The translations under genes were made by a program, and so were the position numbers. Shown in pieces: positions 59,660 to 64,000 of a stretch of 64,000 nt of DNA (positions within the stretch are counted from its first letter, which is position 1; each line of letters starts with the position of its first letter). This DNA is from Macrocybe gigantea (Eukaryota; Basidiomycota; Agaricomycetes; Agaricales; Callistosporiaceae): contig SJRY01000107.1 in assembly GCA_011319805.1 (NCBI GenBank), forward strand, positions 225,425 through 289,424. The letters are read 5' to 3'. The notes under the pieces were generated by a model, which saw nothing but the letters and a program-made list of their open reading frames with translations, was not told where the DNA came from and made no database searches.

Positions 59660-62600
59660 GAGGTGCTAAATCGCGACCCATACAACTGAAACAGACTCGC
59701 TTCGATACCGGATGTAGATCATCCCATACTCTGAAATACACCATTCCTGCCAAGCGATCTGAAGCACCAAGAAAAACCATCCAAGGGGACAAACCACCAA
59801 AGAGGAAAGAGCTCGCAGTACCAGCGAGGATACGAACCGAAAAGGAATCACAACGATAACACCAGAAGTGATAGCGGAGCGGATAGGACCTGCATCAACA
59901 CGCGATAGTAGCAAAAACGGACTGAAGACACGACGAATCAAGAAATTCCCATCATAAATGCAGACGGATCACCCAATCGTCAGAAAACAGCAGACCGAGT
60001 AGCGGAGGTCCACATCGACATTAAAGGACACAAGGAGCATATGGAAGCCATCGTACTCGATATCGGAAAAACCGACATGCTACTAGGACATGACTGGCTT
60101 GTCTACCACAACCCAACAATCAAATGGAGGACAGGAGAAATTGTCTTCGACAGATGCCCAAAACGTGCAAAATAAACCACCAGACGATCAAGATACAGAA
60201 GGTGGCTGAACCAGCGAAAACCACAGCCAGCGACAAGACAGGAACCCAGATACCCCCATATCTGATCAGATTCAAACACCTCTTCAAGGAGAAGAACTTT
60301 GATCGCTTACCAGACCACAAAGAATGGGACCATGAAATAAACTTAACGAAGGATGCACCCAAAACGATACCGAGCAAGGTCTACCCGATGACACAGAAAG
60401 AGCTAGAGGAACTAGATGCCTTCGTCGAAGAAGGATTACGAACAGGAAAAATACGCCCATCGAAATCACCTTACGCAGCACCCTGCTTCTTTCGCAATAA
60501 GAAGGATGGAAGCAAGCGACTCATCCAAGACTACCGGGAAATAAACAAATATACGGTCAAGGACAAGTTTCCACTACCACGCATCAGCGAGCTCCTCGAC
60601 GTACTACAAGGAGCAAAGTACTTTAGCAAGATCGATATTATCTGGGGTACAATAACGTGCGCATCGGAAAGGGGACGAATGGAAGGCAGCCTTCCTAACA
60701 GCAAGAGGACTCTTCGAACCGACAGTCATGTATTTTGGGCAGTGCAACGCACCAGGCACTTTTAGCCGAATGATGGCGAGCCTCTTCCAAGACCAAATAC
60801 GAAGAAGAGTGTGCATAATCTATATGGACGACATCATAATCATCGGACGAACACGAGAGGAACTCCAAAAGAACACCATAGAAGTCATGGAAATACTGAA
60901 CAAGAACGACCTATTCATCAAAGGACCGAAATGCGTCTGGGAATCATCGAAAGTCCCAGTACTAGGATACATCGTAGGAGAAGGGAAGGTAGAAATGGAA
61001 CCAGAAAAGATCACAGCCGTACAATCCTGGCCAACCCCAAAGACGAAGAAAGAACTACAAAAGTTCTTGGGATTCACGAACTTTTACCGACGATTCATCA
61101 AGGGATATGCAAAGGTCGCTAAACCCCTGACGGAGTTGACTGGAAACAAAACATTCCAGTGGACAGACAAGCAACAGGCGCTTTCAAAGAACTGATCCGA
61201 CATATAACCTCAGCACCCATTCTAGCACTACCACAGACAGAAGGAAAATTCCGAGTCGAAACGGACGCCTCAGGATATGCCATTGGAGCGGTACTATCAC
61301 AACAGCAGAAAGGACTATGGCATCCGATCGCATTCATTTCGAGATGCATGACCCCAGCGGAACAAAACTACGAAATCTACGACAAGGAACTTCTTGCGAT
61401 AATGGTCGCACTAAAGACATGGAGACAATACCTCCTCGAAGCTCGAGAGAAGTTCGAAATATTGACGGATCACAAGAACCTATCATACTTCCGAAGCCGC
61501 AGCGACTCAATTCGAGACAGATTGGCTGGTACCTGAAATTACAGGAATACGACTACGAACTACGACACGTACCAGGAAAGGCGAATGGAAAAGCGGATGT
61601 CCTGTCACGAATGGCAGGATATGAAGAAAACCTAGCAGAGAAGGACGACATACAAATGATCAAAGAAGCAGCATTCATTCGACATCTGGAAGAGAATAAT
61701 GAACGAGACTTCGAATTTATGATGTTCGAGGACGAACACCCACAGAAAGAAGAAGCAGAAAATAACGAAACAATACAAACAAGAGGAATCACGATGATCG
61801 AATCCTCAAGGATAGAACAAATTCGACAATGCACACGAAGGGAGACGATCGTAACAACAGGACTGAAGGAAAAACCACACTGGTTCACAGAAGACGACCA
61901 CATCGTATATGTAGGAGGAAAATCTATGTTCCTCCAGACAACAAACTGAAGGAAAACATCATGTTTGAACACCACGACACACCCATCGGAGGACACCCAG
62001 GGCAATACCGCATGCACGAGCTCATAAGCCGCACCTATTGGTGGCCATCAATGCTGACAGACATCAAGAAGTATGTCAATGGATGCGAAACATGTCAGCG
62101 AAACAAAATCATCCGACAAAAGAAACACGCACCCCTGCACCCGCACGAAGTCCCACAACAACCATGGGAAGATATCGGAGTAGATCTCATAGGACCGCTA
62201 CCCAGCTCGAACGGCTTTAACGCCATCGCCGCAGTCACAGACCGCCTGACCAAGATGATCCACCTAGTTCCCACAAAGACCGAACTCACAGCAGAAGGTC
62301 TCGCACGACTATACCGAGACAACGTGTGGCGGCTTCATGGAATTCCACGAAAGATCATCAGTGATCGAGGACCCCAGTTCGCAGCACGATTCATGACAGC
62401 ACTTCTAAAATTACTCGGAACAAAGCAAAACCTATCAACGGCCTATCACCCACAGACAGATGGACAGGCGGAGCGATCCCACCAAGAAACGGAAGCCTTC
62501 CTCAGAAGCTTCACAAACAACCTACAGGACGATTGGGCAGAATGGATAGCAATTGCAGAGTACCAATACAATGACAAAGCACACCAGGGAACGAAGGAGA

Positions 62601-63271
62601 CACCATTCTACCTCAACTATGGAATGCACCCCTGGAAGGGAGAGCCGCAGACGACAGAAGGGAATAACCCGCAGCAAAAGACTTCGTCAAAAGAATGAGC
62701 CAAATACGAAAGGAAGCAAATGCCGCGCTGCAATATGCACAAACACGAGCCAAAGACAATTACGATGCGAGACGAAAACCTGCCCGTGAATACAAGAAAG
62801 GAGATAGAGTATGGCTAGAAGCCACCAATATCACAGTCAATCGACCATCAAAGAAGTTATCGGCACTCCGATACGGACCGTTCAAGGTGGTTGAAAAGAA
62901 AGGAGCCTCGGCATATCGCCTGGAACTCCCAGCATCATGGCAGCTGATACACCCCGTGTTCAATGAAACACTGCTCACGCCTTACAAAGGACCCCGTTTC
63001 AAGATACAAGAGCGACCATCACCACCACCCCCTGAAATCATAAATGATGAAGAAGAGTACGAGATAGAAGAGATCCTAAAAAGGAAGAAACAAGGGAGGG
63101 GACACTATTCCTGGTCAAATGGAAAGGATACGGACACGAAGAGAACACATGGATCAAAGAGAAGGAGCTGGGAATGCGCAGCAAGCTCTAGACCACTTCC
63201 TAAAGAAGACTGCGAACCAGGATAAAAGGATCACGACAAGAGGGAAGAAGACCAAAAATCGCACTTCATGA
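59660..63271 (+). CDS. pol: Gypsy pol polyprotein (protease, RT, RNase H, integrase, chromodomain)
   Basis: Protease region about 59690-60120: RFDTGCRSSHTL and INADGS, then MLLGHDWLVYHNPTIKW. RT 60240-60980: PSKSPYAAPCFFRNKKDGS, LIQDYREINKYT, IIYMDDIIIIG (YMDD catalytic). RNase H 61220-61500: VETDASGYAIGAVLSQ, DKELLAIMVALKTWR. Integrase 61960-62640: HHDTPIGGHPGQ and CETCQRNK (HHCC zinc), DLIGPLPSSNGFNAIAAVTD, SDRGPQFAARFM, then DDE Glu in SHQETEAF. GPF-type tail and chromodomain about 63050-63200. Frame breaks, nearly all one missing base in a homopolymer, at 60644, 60671, 61177, 61494, 61919, 62668, 63108 and 63173, with more disruption at 59830-59950. The conserved frame ends at TGA 63269-63271. 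Confidence 0.92.
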
Positions 63272-63666
63272 CCACCAACGCCCCCATCAGCATCGACAGC
63301 AGCGAGGGCAGCCGCGCACCTACCCCCAACCGCCCAAGCGACCTCGAGAATCTGGCAAGGATTCTCAATGCTAGCGACTACATGGACCCCCTCGCCATCA
63401 CACTCGGCGCATATATGCGCTATGTTATGACCGTCCGCACGCACCTCTGGACCGGGAGAACCCCTGATGGGACCGGCCCCACTGCAGCTGAACGTATCGC
63501 GCTTCGCGAAGCAATGGAAATGCTTCGCACAGAAAACCGGCGACTTAAACTCCTCGCCACCACACTCCACCACATTCGCGCCTATAATGAAGAGCTCATT
63601 CATACATGGGCCCCGCGTGCCGCGACCGCCTGGGAGACCAATACTGGGTGGGGACAGCTGGACTAA
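63268..63666 (+). CDS. Extra ORF of the gypsy element, downstream of pol (ORF3)
   Basis: Intact 132-codon ORF from ATG at 63268 to TAA at 63664-63666, lying between pol and the 3' LTR where some elements carry env-like genes. It has no signal peptide or membrane segment, so it is not env-like. N-terminus is Ser/Pro-rich (SIDSSEGSRAPTPNRPSD); the C-terminal half is a predicted leucine-rich coiled coil (ALREAMEMLRTENRRLKLLA) followed by HHIRAYNEELIHTW. Its ATG overlaps the pol stop as ATGA. It is the only element ORF without a frame break. Function unknown. Confidence 0.75.
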   Translation: MTTNAPISIDSSEGSRAPTPNRPSDLENLARILNASDYMDPLAITLGAYMRYVMTVRTHLWTGRTPDGTGPTAAERIALREAMEMLRTENRRLKLLATTLHHIRAYNEELIHTWAPRAATAWETNTGWGQLD

Positions 63667-63690
63667 GGTTTTTCGCGAGGACGCGAATCT

Positions 63691-63703
63691 AAAGAGAGGG
63701 TGA
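63691..63703 (+). other. Polypurine tract of the gypsy element
   Basis: AAAGAGAGGGTGA lies directly before the 3' LTR start, as expected for the plus-strand primer of reverse transcription. Confidence 0.7.
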
Positions 63704-64000
63704 TGTTACAGACGCCGCCCAAAGGACTATTCATTTTCTTATCTTATCTTTCCCACATCCCTTATCTCCCCCATCATGCTGCGCAGCGCGCAGCCATCGA
63801 GTCATCCACTTCCCTAGTCATCCTGAGTCATCTCTTCCAGTCTTACTCATCCGCAGTCCACAGCATTGCGCAGCCCATGGTCCGTGCTCGAGTACTGTAG
63901 TATATAAGGACTCCCAGATGTACCAGTAGCGCTAGGCTTAATATTCCTTTTGCCATCATCTCAAGACCACTCTCGCACTTAGTCTGCCCGAGTCCTTCTG
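63704..64000 (+). repeat. 3' LTR of the gypsy element (truncated by window end)
   Basis: Begins TGTTACAGACGCC and aligns with 57519-57830. Differences seen: two single-C indels around 63805-63835, T/C at the CATC(C/T)GCAG site, a short rearranged patch just before the TATA box, and T/C in CTGCC(C/T)GAG. Confidence 0.95.

Larger units (their letters stand above)
57519..64000 (+). mobile_element. Ty3/gypsy LTR retrotransposon (chromovirus type), 3' LTR cut by window end
   Basis: The order is LTR, pre-gag ORF, gag with two zinc knuckles, protease, reverse transcriptase, RNase H, integrase, chromodomain, extra ORF, polypurine tract, LTR. Integrase after RT and the terminal chromodomain place it in Ty3/gypsy chromoviruses. 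The LTRs start TGTTACAG and differ by only a handful of substitutions and 1-2-nt indels over the 297 bp available, so insertion is recent. Internal ORFs carry about a dozen one-base frame breaks, mostly in homopolymers. The target-site duplication cannot be tested because the right end is outside. Confidence 0.95.

Noticed and set aside
59700..59740. Protease motif DTGC in place of DTGA as a functional oddity
   Set aside because: Related fungal gypsy elements appear to use Cys there too, and the surrounding frame is broken, so no inference is safe.

Overview
The window is nuclear DNA of a filamentous basidiomycete, most likely an Agaricomycete with a wood- or litter-decay lifestyle. Almost every recognisable gene is cut by short introns of about 45-70 nt (GT-AG, a few GC-AG). 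Gene content fits: three cytochrome P450s, an AA9 polysaccharide monooxygenase, a GMC oxidoreductase, a GT90/CAP10-type glycosyltransferase, a DUF6534-like membrane protein, an F-box protein and a truncated mushroom-type kinase-like gene. Calls were made by reading translations and splice sites by eye; no database search was run.

Layout. 1-8.3 kb: tail of an SMP-30/gluconolactonase-like gene (+), mitochondrial aconitase (-), and three coiled-coil genes of unknown function (-), one of which has a decayed partial copy at about 8.05-8.30 kb. 8.8-10.9 kb: GT90 glycosyltransferase (+). 11-13.2 kb: poorly resolved secreted or membrane gene candidates. 13.6-18.1 kb: two tandemly duplicated P450s (-). 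19.8-25.4 kb: F-box gene (+), lactonase-fold beta-propeller (+), tRNA-Leu(CAG), Mo25/Hym1 (-). 26.5-34.1 kb: secreted beta-lactamase-like serine hydrolase (+), AA9 LPMO (+), GH47 mannosidase (-). 34.4-39.1 kb: divergent homeodomain gene, LSm6, VPS29 (all +). 39.6-45 kb: third P450 (-) and DUF6534-like gene (+). 47.2-52.3 kb: CaMK-type kinase (-) and GMC oxidoreductase (-).

52.7 kb to the end is accessory DNA: a truncated kinase-like gene, a gene-poor 1.4-kb stretch with extreme local structure (17 copies of the pentamer CTTGA/TCAAG in 377 bp, then about a dozen perfect short hairpins in 800 bp), a Ty1/copia scrap, and a nearly complete, recent Ty3/gypsy chromovirus (5' LTR at 57519; 3' LTR from 63704 cut by the window end). 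The gypsy element has a pre-gag ORF and an extra ORF after pol.

A caution applies throughout. Many conserved coding exons change frame by one base, nearly always inside a short homopolymer and nearly always as a missing base. This affects a housekeeping gene (aconitase) and the young retroelement alike, and is dense in about 2-14 kb and 52-63 kb but rare in 20-42 kb. Sequencing or consensus error is the simplest reading, so I do not call those genes pseudogenes on this basis alone.
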